The notes beneath the pieces are model-generated. The model was not told the DNA's origin, searched no databases, and worked only from the letters and a program-made list of their open reading frames with translations. A program made the position numbers and the translations under genes. A stretch of 64,000 nt of DNA from Aquificaceae bacterium. Its GTDB lineage: Bacteria > Aquificota > Aquificia > Aquificales > Aquificaceae. The stretch is from contig JBBFKQ010000004.1 of the NCBI GenBank assembly GCA_037481935.1, positions 120,499-184,498 on the forward strand, given 5' to 3'. Below are positions 7,869 through 17,165 of this stretch, in pieces. Positions within the stretch are counted from its first letter, which is position 1. Every line of letters starts with the position of its first letter.

Positions 7869-9164
7869 TTGAGAGGGGAGCAGATTGAAAGCTTTCCGGT
7901 GCCTGCTGGGTTGAACTACAGGGTTTCTTCATATTACACTGCTATATCTTTTGAGGATGTTATTTTTGAGGTTTTTGGGGAGACGACCTTCACTCCAAAT
8001 GAACATGAGCCTCTGAAGAAGGTGGACCAGGAAAATCCTTTAACTGCTTTAGGTGAAAACCTCTATATAACTGCTTTTCCTGATGTAATACTTCTGATGT
8101 CTGCTTCCCCAGCAGAAGTGAAAGACATACAGGCAAACAAGCGTGCTTCAAAAACGGAAGCAATTCATACGATTGAGCCACAGCCCATAAATATCCCACA
8201 TACGCCCCTTAATAAGGAAGAGCCCGTTGCTGAACTGAAAATTTCGCAGGATGAGGCTTCGTGGTCATTCTGGGAAAAAAGTGCAGAAATTCTAAACAGG
8301 ACAAATCCTGACTATGAGCCAATTTTTGCTGAAAAAGAAGAAAGGTCAGAGACCGGGAAGTATCTGCCTTATATGAACTCAGAACAGATTGAACAAGGCT
8401 ATGATTTCGGGAATAAGCCGGCCCATCGGGAGGCTTTTCGGGTAGAAATAGAAACATCTGAGAAAACTTATGGTTTAACCCATAGACAGACCAGTGCCAA
8501 CAGCAAAGGGATAGAGCCAGAGCGCTTCGCAGTGTCCTACCCTGAGCAAGGTAAGTTCTTAGAGGTCACATTTTCTACGCCTTCCCAGAATGAAGCCTCT
8601 GGTGTTAGAGAGGATATAAACTCAGACAGTGAAAAGTTTGCCGAGTTTTCTCAGGAAAAATACGACTCTCATGCCAGGACATTGGTTCATCCCGATAAAG
8701 CAATAGAGAATGGAGAAGACCATAGAAAAGAAAAGGGGGGTAAAAGTTCTGACCTGCTGTCCTTTGAAGGGCATGCAAACACTGTCAAGTTTCAGGATGA
8801 TAGGGTTCAGCAGATAGAGAGGGTTGAAAAGCCACAACCTCAACCTTCCTATGAACCAAAGCATATAAACATACGCCTTGAGGAAGGCAGCGTAAGATTC
8901 ATGCTTTCTGGGGATAGACTGAGGCTCTTCATGAACTTGAGCGAAGACCTATACAGACAACCAACCACTTTCGAGGTTCACAGGCTTGTTCAGTCCCTTC
9001 AGAGCCTTGGGCTTAACCTTGAGGTTCTTAAACTTAACGGAAACAGTCTTTACAGCTCAGACCATAGGCAGGGTGCTAAGAGGGAGAGCAGGGAAAAAAG
9101 TCATATGTTTTTTGTATCCGAACCCTCAGAAAATACCGCAAAGAGCTTCAGCCTTTATCTTTAG
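7869..9164 (+). CDS. Unrecognised protein, possible FliK-like C-terminal domain
   Basis: The 431-residue protein starts at a TTG (7869) preceded by GGAGGGG at good spacing. Residues 1-330 are low in hydrophobic segments, rich in Glu, Ser, Lys and Asn, and look disordered. The last 100 residues contain a predicted alpha/beta segment (INIRLEEGSVRFMLSGDRL ... VHRLVQSLQSLGLNLEVL) that resembles the C-terminal domain of flagellar hook-length regulator FliK, including alternating strand residues and a helix before LGLNLEVL. This is shape recognition, not a confirmed match. Base composition is more AT-rich than the neighbours. It converges with secD with a shared stop quadruplet (TTAG, 9161-9164). 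Confidence 0.5.
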   Translation: MRGEQIESFPVPAGLNYRVSSYYTAISFEDVIFEVFGETTFTPNEHEPLKKVDQENPLTALGENLYITAFPDVILLMSASPAEVKDIQANKRASKTEAIHTIEPQPINIPHTPLNKEEPVAELKISQDEASWSFWEKSAEILNRTNPDYEPIFAEKEERSETGKYLPYMNSEQIEQGYDFGNKPAHREAFRVEIETSEKTYGLTHRQTSANSKGIEPERFAVSYPEQGKFLEVTFSTPSQNEASGVREDINSDSEKFAEFSQEKYDSHARTLVHPDKAIENGEDHRKEKGGKSSDLLSFEGHANTVKFQDDRVQQIERVEKPQPQPSYEPKHINIRLEEGSVRFMLSGDRLRLFMNLSEDLYRQPTTFEVHRLVQSLQSLGLNLEVLKLNGNSLYSSDHRQGAKRESREKSHMFFVSEPSENTAKSFSLYL

Positions 9165-10654
9165 ACCCTGAAAAGCCTGAGCCTGCTTAGAAGTTCTAAA
9201 AGAACCTTGGCAAAGTAAACGTTTGAAACAAAGGAGGCTATTGTTCCTATGGTAAGGGTTGTGGCAAAGCCCTTTACGGGACCACTGCCGAACTGGAAGA
9301 GTATGAGGGCCGCCACAAGAAGCGTTATGTGTGTGTCCCATACTGCGCTGAGGGTTCTTCTGTAGCCCAGCTCAATGGATTTTCTCACGCTGTTGCCAAG
9401 CCTGAGTTCTTCCTTTACCCTCTCAAATATGAGGACGTTTGAGTCCACCGCTATGCCCATGTTCAGTATTATGCCCGCAATGCCCGGAAGGGTAAGGGTC
9501 CCACCAAGAGCAACTAGACCAGCCCAGAGCATGAGGGCATTAAGGATTATGGAGAGTGTAGCGGTGACGCCCGCAGTTCTGTATCTGGCTACGAGGACAA
9601 GAACAAGGAGCAAAAAGCCTGCTATTCCAGCCTTCATACCCTGCTCTATGGCATCCCTTCCAAGGGAGGGACCAACCACGCTTTCCTGCAGGAAATTAAC
9701 CTTTGTGGGAAGAGCACCCGCTCTCAGCACTATGGCGAGCTCTTTTGCCTCTTCGGGTGTAAAGTTCCCACTTATCTGCCCTCTGTCGCTTATCCTGCTT
9801 CTTATAACGGGTGCAGAGATTACTCTCTTGTCAAGCACTATAGCAAGCCTTCTGCCTATGTTCTGCTCTGTTGCCTGTGCAAATACCTCTGAACCCCTTC
9901 CTGCAAGCTCAAAACCCACTGCGGGCATACCAAACTCGTCGGTTGTGGTGTAGGCGGTCTTCAGGTCTGCCCCGGTTATTACCGGTAGTTTTTCCACAAG
10001 AAACCATTCTGTCCCGCTCTGGTCCGGGAGGAGCTCGTAGTCCCTTGTGAGTTTTTCCTGAAGCGCCTCCTTCGGTCCTGCTTCCACAACCAGCTTTAGC
10101 TCCAGAAGTGCGGTTCTTCCCACTATGGACTTTGCCCTCTGTATGTCCAAAACTCCAGGAAGCTCCACCAGTATTCTATCTGCACCTATACGAGTTATGA
10201 CGGGCTGGACTACGCCCAGCTCATCAATCCTCCTGCGGAGAACCTCCATTGTCTGCGTGAGCACTCCACTTCTGAGCTGTTCTATCTCTGCATCCTTTAG
10301 CCTGATGAATACCTCACCTCTTTCCCTTCTTGCTACCGTAAACCTGGGAAATTCTCTTTCAAGGAGGGAGGAAAGCTTAATGTATTCGCCTTCTTCAAGC
10401 AACTCAACCTTTATTCCATCAACACCCGCCGTAACATCAAGAACCCTGACCCCTCCCTCTCTCAGCTTCTGCTCCACATCTTTGAGGAGCCTCTCATATT
10501 CCTGCTCAAGGCTGTAGTTCATATCGGGCTGTATAACCATTGATATACCGCCCCTGAGGTCAAGTCCGAGGTTTACAGGCTTGAGGACAACCACCGCCAC
10601 CGAGACAGCTATTATCAAGAGCAGGATAAGGAGGTTAATTTTCAGGTCCTTCAT
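9161..10654 (-). CDS. secD: Protein translocase subunit SecD
   Basis: The 497-residue protein has an N-terminal transmembrane helix, the D1 signature GLDLRGGISMV near residue 32, a large periplasmic P1 region and five C-terminal helices. These include GMIAG-type segment GMKAGIAGFLLLVLV and the conserved NMGIAVDSNVLIFERVKEE motif near residue 430. SecD with SecF uses proton motive force to help pull proteins through SecYEG. secF is not next to it: the downstream gene is convergent, so SecF must be encoded elsewhere. Length is normal for SecD. Confidence 0.93.
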   Translation of the reverse strand: MKDLKINLLILLLIIAVSVAVVVLKPVNLGLDLRGGISMVIQPDMNYSLEQEYERLLKDVEQKLREGGVRVLDVTAGVDGIKVELLEEGEYIKLSSLLEREFPRFTVARRERGEVFIRLKDAEIEQLRSGVLTQTMEVLRRRIDELGVVQPVITRIGADRILVELPGVLDIQRAKSIVGRTALLELKLVVEAGPKEALQEKLTRDYELLPDQSGTEWFLVEKLPVITGADLKTAYTTTDEFGMPAVGFELAGRGSEVFAQATEQNIGRRLAIVLDKRVISAPVIRSRISDRGQISGNFTPEEAKELAIVLRAGALPTKVNFLQESVVGPSLGRDAIEQGMKAGIAGFLLLVLVLVARYRTAGVTATLSIILNALMLWAGLVALGGTLTLPGIAGIILNMGIAVDSNVLIFERVKEELRLGNSVRKSIELGYRRTLSAVWDTHITLLVAALILFQFGSGPVKGFATTLTIGTIASFVSNVYFAKVLLELLSRLRLFRV

Positions 10655-10670
10655 GTTTTCTTACAACATT

Positions 10671-11717
10671 TTACAAAACTTTTTTCAGAAAGGTGTTAAG
10701 ACTGGAAAGATAACATTCAAGAACCTTCTCGCTGTGTTCTCTCAACCCAGTCTTATCCGTGTTCTCTTCTCTGCTCAGAAGCTCAAGCAGTCGCCTGTAT
10801 AACTCCTCCTCATCCTTTACGCAAAAGCCAAGCCCTCTCTCTTCCAGAAAAGCTCTCAGGTCTTCCACCTTTTTAGTGTTAGGTCCGTAGAGCACTGGCT
10901 TTCCAAAGTAAGCGGGTTCAAGAAGGTTATGCCCGCCCACGGGAACAAATGTCCCCCCCACAAAGGCCACGTTTGCGTATCTATACAGGGAAAAGAGCTC
11001 TCCAAGGGTGTCAACCACCAGCACTTTCCATCCCTTTTCTTCTCTGCTTCTCAAGCACACACCCATTCCATCAAAGAGTTTCATCACTTCTCCAGCCCTG
11101 CTCACATGTCTGGGTGCTATGAGGAGCTTGAGGCTTTCAAAGTCCCTCAAAAGCCTTTCATAGGCTCTCTTTATAATAAGCTCCTCCCCGGAATGGGTGC
11201 TGCCTGCTACGAGAAGTTTTGAGCCTTTCACCTCCAGCTCTGAGGGTGGAGGTTCTTCAAGCACAAACTTCAGATTGCCACAGGAGTGGACATGTGCAGA
11301 CCCGTAAGACCTGAACTTCTCAGAAGACCTCTCCTCCCTTGCCAGTATCAAGGAGAATCTTTTTGAAAACCATCTTTCAAGCACTCCACCCTTTGAATAG
11401 GCGTTCAACCATACCTTCGGGGCTCTGGTGGATAATATGAGGAAGGGCCACAGCTCCCTCTCCATTATGAGGATCGCCTCCGGGTCTATTTTTCTCTCAA
11501 ACTTGCTTATGAGAAAGGGTATGTCTGGAGGAAGCCTGTAAAGCTCGTGGAAATAGCCTTTTCCTTTTTGAGACTCAAGATATTTTCTTGCCCTGAAGGA
11601 AAAGTATGTAAGGGTTATGTGATAATCCCTATATAGCCTTTTGAGAAGAGGCTTGGCAGTGTTGAACTCACCTACGCTTGCAACATGAAACCAGAGCCTA
11701 CCTTTCCCTCTTTCCAC
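10671..11717 (-). CDS. kdtA: 3-deoxy-D-manno-octulosonic acid (Kdo) transferase
   Basis: The 348-residue GT-B glycosyltransferase has the KdtA/WaaA hallmarks: [17 protein letters not shown] at the N terminus (the glutamate is the proposed catalytic base), [10 protein letters not shown] near residue 95, [10 protein letters not shown] near 175, and the C-terminal donor-site phrase [20 protein letters not shown]. It transfers Kdo from CMP-Kdo to lipid A precursor, so the organism makes LPS. It lacks the usual N-terminal membrane helix, giving a shorter protein. The start lies 20 bases inside the 3' end of ino1. Confidence 0.9.
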   Translation of the reverse strand: MERGKGRLWFHVASVGEFNTAKPLLKRLYRDYHITLTYFSFRARKYLESQKGKGYFHELYRLPPDIPFLISKFERKIDPEAILIMERELWPFLILSTRAPKVWLNAYSKGGVLERWFSKRFSLILAREERSSEKFRSYGSAHVHSCGNLKFVLEEPPPSELEVKGSKLLVAGSTHSGEELIIKRAYERLLRDFESLKLLIAPRHVSRAGEVMKLFDGMGVCLRSREEKGWKVLVVDTLGELFSLYRYANVAFVGGTFVPVGGHNLLEPAYFGKPVLYGPNTKKVEDLRAFLEERGLGFCVKDEEELYRRLLELLSREENTDKTGLREHSEKVLECYLSSLNTFLKKVL

Positions 11718-12798
11718 TTATGAACTCTTCCACCATCTTCCTCGCCTGCCAGTCGGGATACTGCACTGGGGGGTGCTTCATGGTGTAGGCGCTTATTGAA
11801 TAGAGGGGTCCACCTGTGCCTCTGTCCCTTGCCAGCTTACAGCACCTTATGGCGTCTATCATGGAGCCTGCGCTGTTTGGAGAATCCTCCACATCCAGCT
11901 TTAGTTCCACATACATGGGAACGTCCCCAAAGAGCCTCCCCTCAATGCGTATGTAGGCTATTTTTCTGTCCTTTAGCCATGGCACCCAGTCAGAGGGTCC
12001 TATGTGTATGCTGAAGGGGTCCATCTCGTAAGGTATGAGAGAGGAAACCGCATGTGTCTTCGAAACCTTTTTTGTCTTCAGCCTTTCCCTTTCAAGCATA
12101 TTCAGAAAGTCCGTATTTCCTCCAAAGTTAAGCTGGTATGTTCTGTCAATCTTTACTCCCCTGTCAAGAAAGAGCTGGACAAGAGTCCTGTGAACTATAG
12201 TGGCGCCAACCTGAGACTTTATATCATCCCCAACCACCGGTATGCCCTCCGCCTCAAACCTCTCTGCCCACGAGGGGTCTGAAACTATGAAGGTGGGCAT
12301 ACCGTTTATAAAGGACACTCCTGCCCTCAGGCATGCTTCTGCATAGAACCTCGCTGCCTGTTCGGACCCCACCGGCACATAGTTTATGAGCATGTCCGCA
12401 CCCGTTTCTTTGAGAACCCTTACCACATCTTCAAGCTCGTCTTCCCTTTCTTCAGATAGCACAAAGCTCCTTTCCGGAGGGTAGTTTGCCATATGGCCTG
12501 CATATCCGTCCAGCACCTTACCCTTTCTAACAATAACGCCAGTTCTGGGCACATCCTTTTCAAAGACCGCAGTGCAGTTTGGCTGAGAAAATATGGCTTC
12601 AGATAAATCCTTTCCAACCTTTCTGGCATCAATGTCCCATGCGGCAACCACTTCAATGTCCCAGGGCTTGTAGCCACCCACATCTTCAAACATGAGACCA
12701 CTCACATCTTCTCTGTGCTTCGCATAGTAATAGATACCCTGAACAAGGCTACTGGCACAGTTTCCTACGCCGGCTATTGCCACTCTTATTTTTGACAT
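11698..12798 (-). CDS. ino1: myo-Inositol-1-phosphate synthase
   Basis: The 366-residue protein has an N-terminal NAD-binding Rossmann motif ([16 protein letters not shown]) and the archaeal/actinobacterial-type Ino1 features [13 protein letters not shown] (about residues 190-202) and [12 protein letters not shown]. It converts glucose-6-phosphate to inositol-1-phosphate. In hyperthermophiles this feeds di-myo-inositol phosphate (a thermoprotectant) or inositol phospholipids; which applies here cannot be told, as no DIP synthase is in the window. The TTGACA of the divergent gene's promoter overlaps its start codon region. Confidence 0.93.
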   Translation of the reverse strand: MSKIRVAIAGVGNCASSLVQGIYYYAKHREDVSGLMFEDVGGYKPWDIEVVAAWDIDARKVGKDLSEAIFSQPNCTAVFEKDVPRTGVIVRKGKVLDGYAGHMANYPPERSFVLSEEREDELEDVVRVLKETGADMLINYVPVGSEQAARFYAEACLRAGVSFINGMPTFIVSDPSWAERFEAEGIPVVGDDIKSQVGATIVHRTLVQLFLDRGVKIDRTYQLNFGGNTDFLNMLERERLKTKKVSKTHAVSSLIPYEMDPFSIHIGPSDWVPWLKDRKIAYIRIEGRLFGDVPMYVELKLDVEDSPNSAGSMIDAIRCCKLARDRGTGGPLYSISAYTMKHPPVQYPDWQARKMVEEFISGKRER

Positions 12799-12823
12799 TT
12801 TAACCTCCGCAAAGGCTTATAAT
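12792..12823 (+). promoter_or_regulatory. Putative promoter for the 12835 gene
   Basis: TTGACA (12792-12797) is followed by TATAAT (12818-12823). The 20-base spacer is longer than the ideal 17. The -10 box ends 11 bases before the ATG at 12835, so the message would have almost no leader. Confidence 0.35.
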
Positions 12824-12834
12824 ATTATAGCAGG

Positions 12835-13317
12835 ATGAAGGTTCTTATGGTCTTTTACTCAAGGCTACTCCAAGAAAGCGATCTGCTGCAGAAGGTAGCG
12901 GACAGGGTTAACACCCTCAAAAGGCTCATAGGTCCAGATAGCCTATATGCAGTGATAACTACGGAGATGAAGGACTTTATAGACAGGTTCCCCGACCTCG
13001 TATTCATAAGAAACGATAGGGGAACCTTCCTTTACGGACTTTACAAAGGTCTCAGGAAGCTAAGGGGAAACGATGTGCTTGTCCTTGACCCTTCTCACGT
13101 TATAAGCCTTGATAAACTAAGAGAGTTTATCAGCAAGAGGAGAAAGAATGTCCTCTACTCAACAGATGGGGAATGGAAAGGTCTGGCACTTCTCAGGCTC
13201 ATAGACCTTGATTACTTTATAAGAACTCTGGAAGGCTTACTTGGAGAAGAGAAGGACCTCACCACTGTGATGGAAAAACTCAAGCAGGAATATGGTATAG
13301 AATATGAAACTCTTTAA
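12835..13317 (+). CDS. Unrecognised protein, possible GT-A/nucleotidyltransferase-like fold
   Basis: This 160-residue soluble protein begins with a beta strand MKVLMVFYS. A central stretch, FLYGLYKGLRKL-RGNDVLVLDPSHVISLDKL (about residues 68-100), has the pattern of MobA/DUF2064-type GT-A proteins, where a helix is followed by a strand carrying a metal-binding aspartate and a loop into the next helix. The usual N-terminal glycine-rich NTP loop is absent. It lies 11 bases upstream of gcvH and is probably cotranscribed with gcvH-gcvPA, but no link to glycine metabolism is evident. Confidence 0.5.
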   Translation: MKVLMVFYSRLLQESDLLQKVADRVNTLKRLIGPDSLYAVITTEMKDFIDRFPDLVFIRNDRGTFLYGLYKGLRKLRGNDVLVLDPSHVISLDKLREFISKRRKNVLYSTDGEWKGLALLRLIDLDYFIRTLEGLLGEEKDLTTVMEKLKQEYGIEYETL

Positions 13318-13328
13318 GGAGGAAAGCG

Positions 13329-13856
13329 ATGGATGAGATAATTGTTGGCAAGTATGTGGTGAAAACAGACAGGTATTACACCAAGGACCATGAGTGGGCA
13401 CTTGTGAAGGGAAACAGGGCGTGGATAGGTATAACAGATTATGCTCAAAAGGAGCTTGGCGACGTGGTCTATGTGGACCTGCCTCAGGTAGGCGAATCCT
13501 ACGAGAGTGGTGATACTATAGCCAATGTGGAATCGGTAAAGAGCGTATCACCCATATATGCACCTCTCTCTGGCACTGTGGTGGAAATAAATGAAGTATT
13601 AAACGATGAGCCTCATCTCATGAACGAATCACCCTACGAGGATGGATGGCTGGCTGTCATAGAGCTTTCTGACCCAATGGAGGTGGAGGACCTTATGCCC
13701 GCAGAGGATTACGCACAACTTCTCGTGGAGATAATAAAGGATGAAAAGGGAGAAACCGTAAAGCTAGGTCTGCCGGAGGAAGAAGAAGAAAGGTTTGAAG
13801 AATCCCTTGAAGCTCTGCCTGAGGAGGAGCTCGGCTACGAAGAAAGGGAAAGGTAG
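13329..13856 (+). CDS. gcvH: Glycine cleavage system H protein with acidic tail
   Basis: The protein has 175 residues. The lipoyl domain spans about residues 10-130, with the lipoylation site in the NVESVKSVSP motif (K71) and the DEPHLMNESPYEDGWL segment typical of GcvH. The lipoyl arm shuttles the aminomethyl group between glycine dehydrogenase and the T protein. A C-terminal extension of about 40 residues, strongly acidic (runs of Glu), makes it longer than the usual 125-130 residues. The start is preceded by AAGGAGG. The stop TAG abuts the gcvPA start with no gap, so the two are coupled. Confidence 0.92.
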   Translation: MDEIIVGKYVVKTDRYYTKDHEWALVKGNRAWIGITDYAQKELGDVVYVDLPQVGESYESGDTIANVESVKSVSPIYAPLSGTVVEINEVLNDEPHLMNESPYEDGWLAVIELSDPMEVEDLMPAEDYAQLLVEIIKDEKGETVKLGLPEEEEERFEESLEALPEEELGYEERER

Positions 13857-15173
13857 ATGTATATTCCCCATTCAGAGGATGAGACGCAGAGAATACTCAG
13901 GCAACTTGGGCTTGAAAGACTTGAAGACCTCTTTTCACACATAGACGCATCCCTTCTCTCAAGGCCTGAGCTTCCGGAGCCGAGGAGTGAGGAGGATCTC
14001 AGGAGATATTTCAGAGACCTGAGCGGAAGGAATACATCCCTCATATCCTTTGCAGGCTTTGGAGCCTATGACAGGATAATACCCTCTGCCATATGGCAGA
14101 TTCTGAGCAGGGGGGAGTTTCTCACCGCCTACACACCCTACCAGCCTGAGGCATCTCAGGGAACATTACAGGCTCTTTTTGAATACCAGACCCTTATATG
14201 TGAACTCACCGGCATGGAAGTTGCCAACGCCAGCATGTATGATGGAGCTTCCGCCCTTGCAGAGGCGGTTCTTATGGCAAGGGCTATAAGGGGCAGGGGG
14301 AAGAGGGTTGTGCTTTCTGAGGGTATAAACCCCCTCTACAGGGAAGTTGTAAAAACCTACCTGATAGGATACGAGGACGAGATAAGCCTGTGCCCCCTTA
14401 CGGAGGAAGGCTATACGGATTCTGAGAGGCTGGAAAGTTTTCTCAGGGATGGCGAGGCTCATGCCCTTGTGGTGCAGTATCCAAATTTCATGGGCTATGT
14501 GGAGCCTCTTACGGTTCTTTCTGAAATGGCAAGGAGGTATGAAGTGCCACTTGTGGTGGTGGCGGACTCTGTTGCCCTCTCGATTCTCAGGTCTCCGGGA
14601 GAGTTGGGTGCGGACATAGTGGTGGGAGAGGGTCAGCAGATGGGAGTCCCCCTCAACTTTGGAGGACCCTACGCAGGCTTTTTTGCCACGAGGATGGAGT
14701 ATTTGAGAAAAATGCCTGGAAGAATCGTGGGTATGGCCGAGGATGTGGAGGATAAAAAGGCTTTTACCCTCGTCCTCCAGACAAGGGAACAGCACATAAG
14801 GAGGGAAAGGGCAACCTCGAACATCTGCACAAACCAGAACCTGATAGCCCTCGCAAACCTCCTCTACATGGTTCTTCTGGGAAAGGAGGGGATGAGAGAG
14901 GTTGCAAAGCAGAGCCTTTCCAAGGCCCTATACCTGAAAAGAAGGCTTCTGGACCTGGGCTTTGAGGAGGTATACACTGGCAGGCATCTCTGGGAATTCC
15001 CCCTCAGACACAACAGAGCAAAAGAGCTTCACAGAAAATCCCTGAGAAATGGCTTTCTGGCAGGCGTGCCCCTTGAAAGGTTTGGCTATTCTAAGAGCCT
15101 TCTCTTTGCGGTTACAGAGAAGAGAACAAGAGAAGAAATGGACGGGCTTGTAGAGTCTATGAGAAACATCTAA
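13857..15173 (+). CDS. gcvPA: Glycine dehydrogenase (decarboxylating) subunit 1
   Basis: The 438-residue protein opens with YIPHSEDE, the hallmark N terminus of GcvPA. It contains the phrases SFAGFGAYDRIIPSAI, AYTPYQPEASQGTLQALFEYQT and SMYDGASALAEA, all standard for the alpha-type half of the split P protein. This subunit lacks the PLP lysine, which sits in subunit 2 (gcvPB), not in this window. With gcvH it works in glycine cleavage or, in autotrophs, possibly its reverse. The 3' end shares CTAA (15170-15173) with the EAL gene on the other strand. Confidence 0.93.
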   Translation: MYIPHSEDETQRILRQLGLERLEDLFSHIDASLLSRPELPEPRSEEDLRRYFRDLSGRNTSLISFAGFGAYDRIIPSAIWQILSRGEFLTAYTPYQPEASQGTLQALFEYQTLICELTGMEVANASMYDGASALAEAVLMARAIRGRGKRVVLSEGINPLYREVVKTYLIGYEDEISLCPLTEEGYTDSERLESFLRDGEAHALVVQYPNFMGYVEPLTVLSEMARRYEVPLVVVADSVALSILRSPGELGADIVVGEGQQMGVPLNFGGPYAGFFATRMEYLRKMPGRIVGMAEDVEDKKAFTLVLQTREQHIRRERATSNICTNQNLIALANLLYMVLLGKEGMREVAKQSLSKALYLKRRLLDLGFEEVYTGRHLWEFPLRHNRAKELHRKSLRNGFLAGVPLERFGYSKSLLFAVTEKRTREEMDGLVESMRNI

Positions 15174-16240
15174 GATTTCCTTAAATTTATCTGCATCTGT
15201 GGCTCTGGAGACGGTTTTGCAAAGAGAAAACCTTGCATGTAATCAACTCTTTCTACCAGAAAGTTAAATTCTCCTATGCTCTCCACACCCTCTGCCAGAA
15301 CCTTTATGTGGTTTTGCCTGCACATGTTTACAAGGGCATCTACAACTCCCTTTCTCAAGCTGTCTCCGTTTACATTGTGAACTATATCTCTGTCAATCTT
15401 GATTATATCCGGTCGCAGATTTATAAGGTTGTTAAGACCAGAAAAGCCTGAACCAACATCATCAACTGCCACCTTGAAACCCATCTCTCTGTAGTAGTCC
15501 ATTATATTTCTGAGATGTTTTATATCCCTGACTTGATGGCTTTCAACTACTTCAAAAACTATGTTTTCATGCCTGAGATTGTAAGTGTTAACAAGCCTTA
15601 TGGTAGTTTGCAGACAGGTTTCTGGATTGTATATGCTGGTGGGCACGAAGTTTATAAATATGAGGGTTTCCCTCAATCCTCTTTCTGCAGATTTCTGTAT
15701 GGCAATTTCCCTACAGGCCCTGTCAAGGTAAAAGAGGCTGTCTGTCTTTTCTGCACATTCAAAGAGATAAGCAGGTGATACCTGCGAACCCTTCTGGTTT
15801 ATACCCCTTATAAGGCATTCAAAGCCAACCACAGATAGGTTGCTGTCCACTATGGGATGAAAATACACCATAAGCCTTTTTTCCCTTAGAATTTCCATGT
15901 ATTCGTCGCAGGCTACCTGCGAAAGCCAGAAATTCAGATTTCTTGCATTTTTTACATGATAACTTCTGAACCTCTCCCCTGGAGAAAGAACCACAAGCCA
16001 TATATCTTGGCTCTCAATCTCTGACAGCCCCTTTGCCTCATAAAACCTGTAAAAGAAGCTCTTTAGTCCTGAAACCTGTAAAGTTATTGAATCCTCTTCA
16101 TCATAAAACTCATATGAGAGGTCCTCAAGCTGTTTCTTTAGTTTTTGCCTTAATAATTCACTCTCGGCTATGAAAACAAGTGTGGCAGGCTCTTCCCTCA
16201 GTCCCCCTATTGCATTGCACTTCCCGCATTCCTCGTGCAT
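15170..16240 (-). CDS. EAL-domain protein (probable c-di-GMP phosphodiesterase)
   Basis: The protein has 356 residues. Residues 1-115 are an unrecognised N-terminal domain beginning with a cysteine pair (CGKC). Residues about 120-350 form an EAL domain whose key motifs are close to consensus: FECLIRG in place of xEALxR, FINF for the asparagine ligand strand, VFEVVES, DDVGSG for DDFGTG, a KID strand and LAEGVES. The metal- and base-site residues are present, so hydrolysis of cyclic-di-GMP to pGpG is likely. It is the last gene of the efflux operon, 20 bases after the read-through end of the barrel gene. No transmembrane helix is seen. Confidence 0.85.
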   Translation of the reverse strand: MHEECGKCNAIGGLREEPATLVFIAESELLRQKLKKQLEDLSYEFYDEEDSITLQVSGLKSFFYRFYEAKGLSEIESQDIWLVVLSPGERFRSYHVKNARNLNFWLSQVACDEYMEILREKRLMVYFHPIVDSNLSVVGFECLIRGINQKGSQVSPAYLFECAEKTDSLFYLDRACREIAIQKSAERGLRETLIFINFVPTSIYNPETCLQTTIRLVNTYNLRHENIVFEVVESHQVRDIKHLRNIMDYYREMGFKVAVDDVGSGFSGLNNLINLRPDIIKIDRDIVHNVNGDSLRKGVVDALVNMCRQNHIKVLAEGVESIGEFNFLVERVDYMQGFLFAKPSPEPQMQINLRKS

Positions 16241-16259
16241 ATCAGTTTCCTATTATCCA

Positions 16260-17162
16260 TCACCAGCGGTATCCTGTCAATACACCAAAAAAGAGGCCAG
16301 TTCTGTCGTAGAAGTCTAGATTGGAGTTAACCTGTCTTTAAGCTACAAGAGATGTTATGTAAATCCTCTGGTGGAAAATATTGTTTCTTGTCAACGCTAC
16401 AAGGGCGTAGTATCCTGTTTCCTTTCTCTTTTTGAGAAGAACTGGGTCCTGTTTCATGTATCTGTCCACTTCTACTCCCATGCCTGCATTGAAAAGATAG
16501 AAACCTGTCCTGTAAGAACCTGACAGACCCAGAGCATAGCCTGCGTAAGAGTTTGCCCTGCCCTTTGCCTCTGAATATCTGAGATTTACAGAGGGAGTCA
16601 GTCTCAGGCTTTTGCCAAAGCTGTAGGTGTATGAATAGCCTGTATCTATGAGAATTCTGTCTCTTCTCAGGTCTCTTTCTCTTTTACCTAACTGGTCATC
16701 CTCCACGTCAGAATATGTAGACTTCAGCGTGAGGCTTGAATTACCCTGAGAGAATCTTATGCCAGCCTCGTAATCACGCTGGTATGTCTTTTCTCGCGGG
16801 ATGTTTACCAGATAGGGGTCTTTCCATACTCTTCTGAAGGGGTTGTAGCCAAAATAGAATTCTGTTGACTGGAATACAAAACCCTCTCTTTTCAGGCCCG
16901 CCTGAAGGGTGGGCGTTGCTCCTTCCGTGGTTGTCCTCAAGAAGTAGGTGTTTGCTCCGCTCCTGTAGGAGAGGTTAAGGTCAATCAGGGGGATGGCTCT
17001 GAGAAAGCTATCCTCCGGCTTTCCAAGATTTTTTATGATGCCTGTGGACCTAGTGGAGTTGTTGTCCTCTCCCCATATAAGAGCTCCACCTGCACCTATA
17101 CGATTCTCCGCCATGGAAGCCGCAGGCAAGAGTAGCGTCAGCAAAGTCCTGTATGCACGCAT
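16260..17162 (-). pseudogene. Outer-membrane beta-barrel protein (DUF2860-like) with in-frame TAA before last strand
   Basis: The frame starts at 17162 with a signal peptide (cleavage near SMA-EN). It runs 274 residues of alternating beta strands (for example LIDTGYSYTYSFGK and SYAGYALGLSGSY) to TAA at 16338-16340. The same frame then continues 25 codons to TGA at 16260-16262, encoding an SNLDFYDR turn and a final strand ending GYRW. A terminal aromatic residue is the assembly signal of outer-membrane barrels, so the upstream stop removes the last strand. Either this is a nonsense mutation or read-through gives the full 299-codon product. The family resembles DUF2860 barrels. The gene lies 3 bases after emrB, so an envelope function linked to efflux is possible. 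Confidence 0.6.
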
Positions 17163-17165
17163 GGC

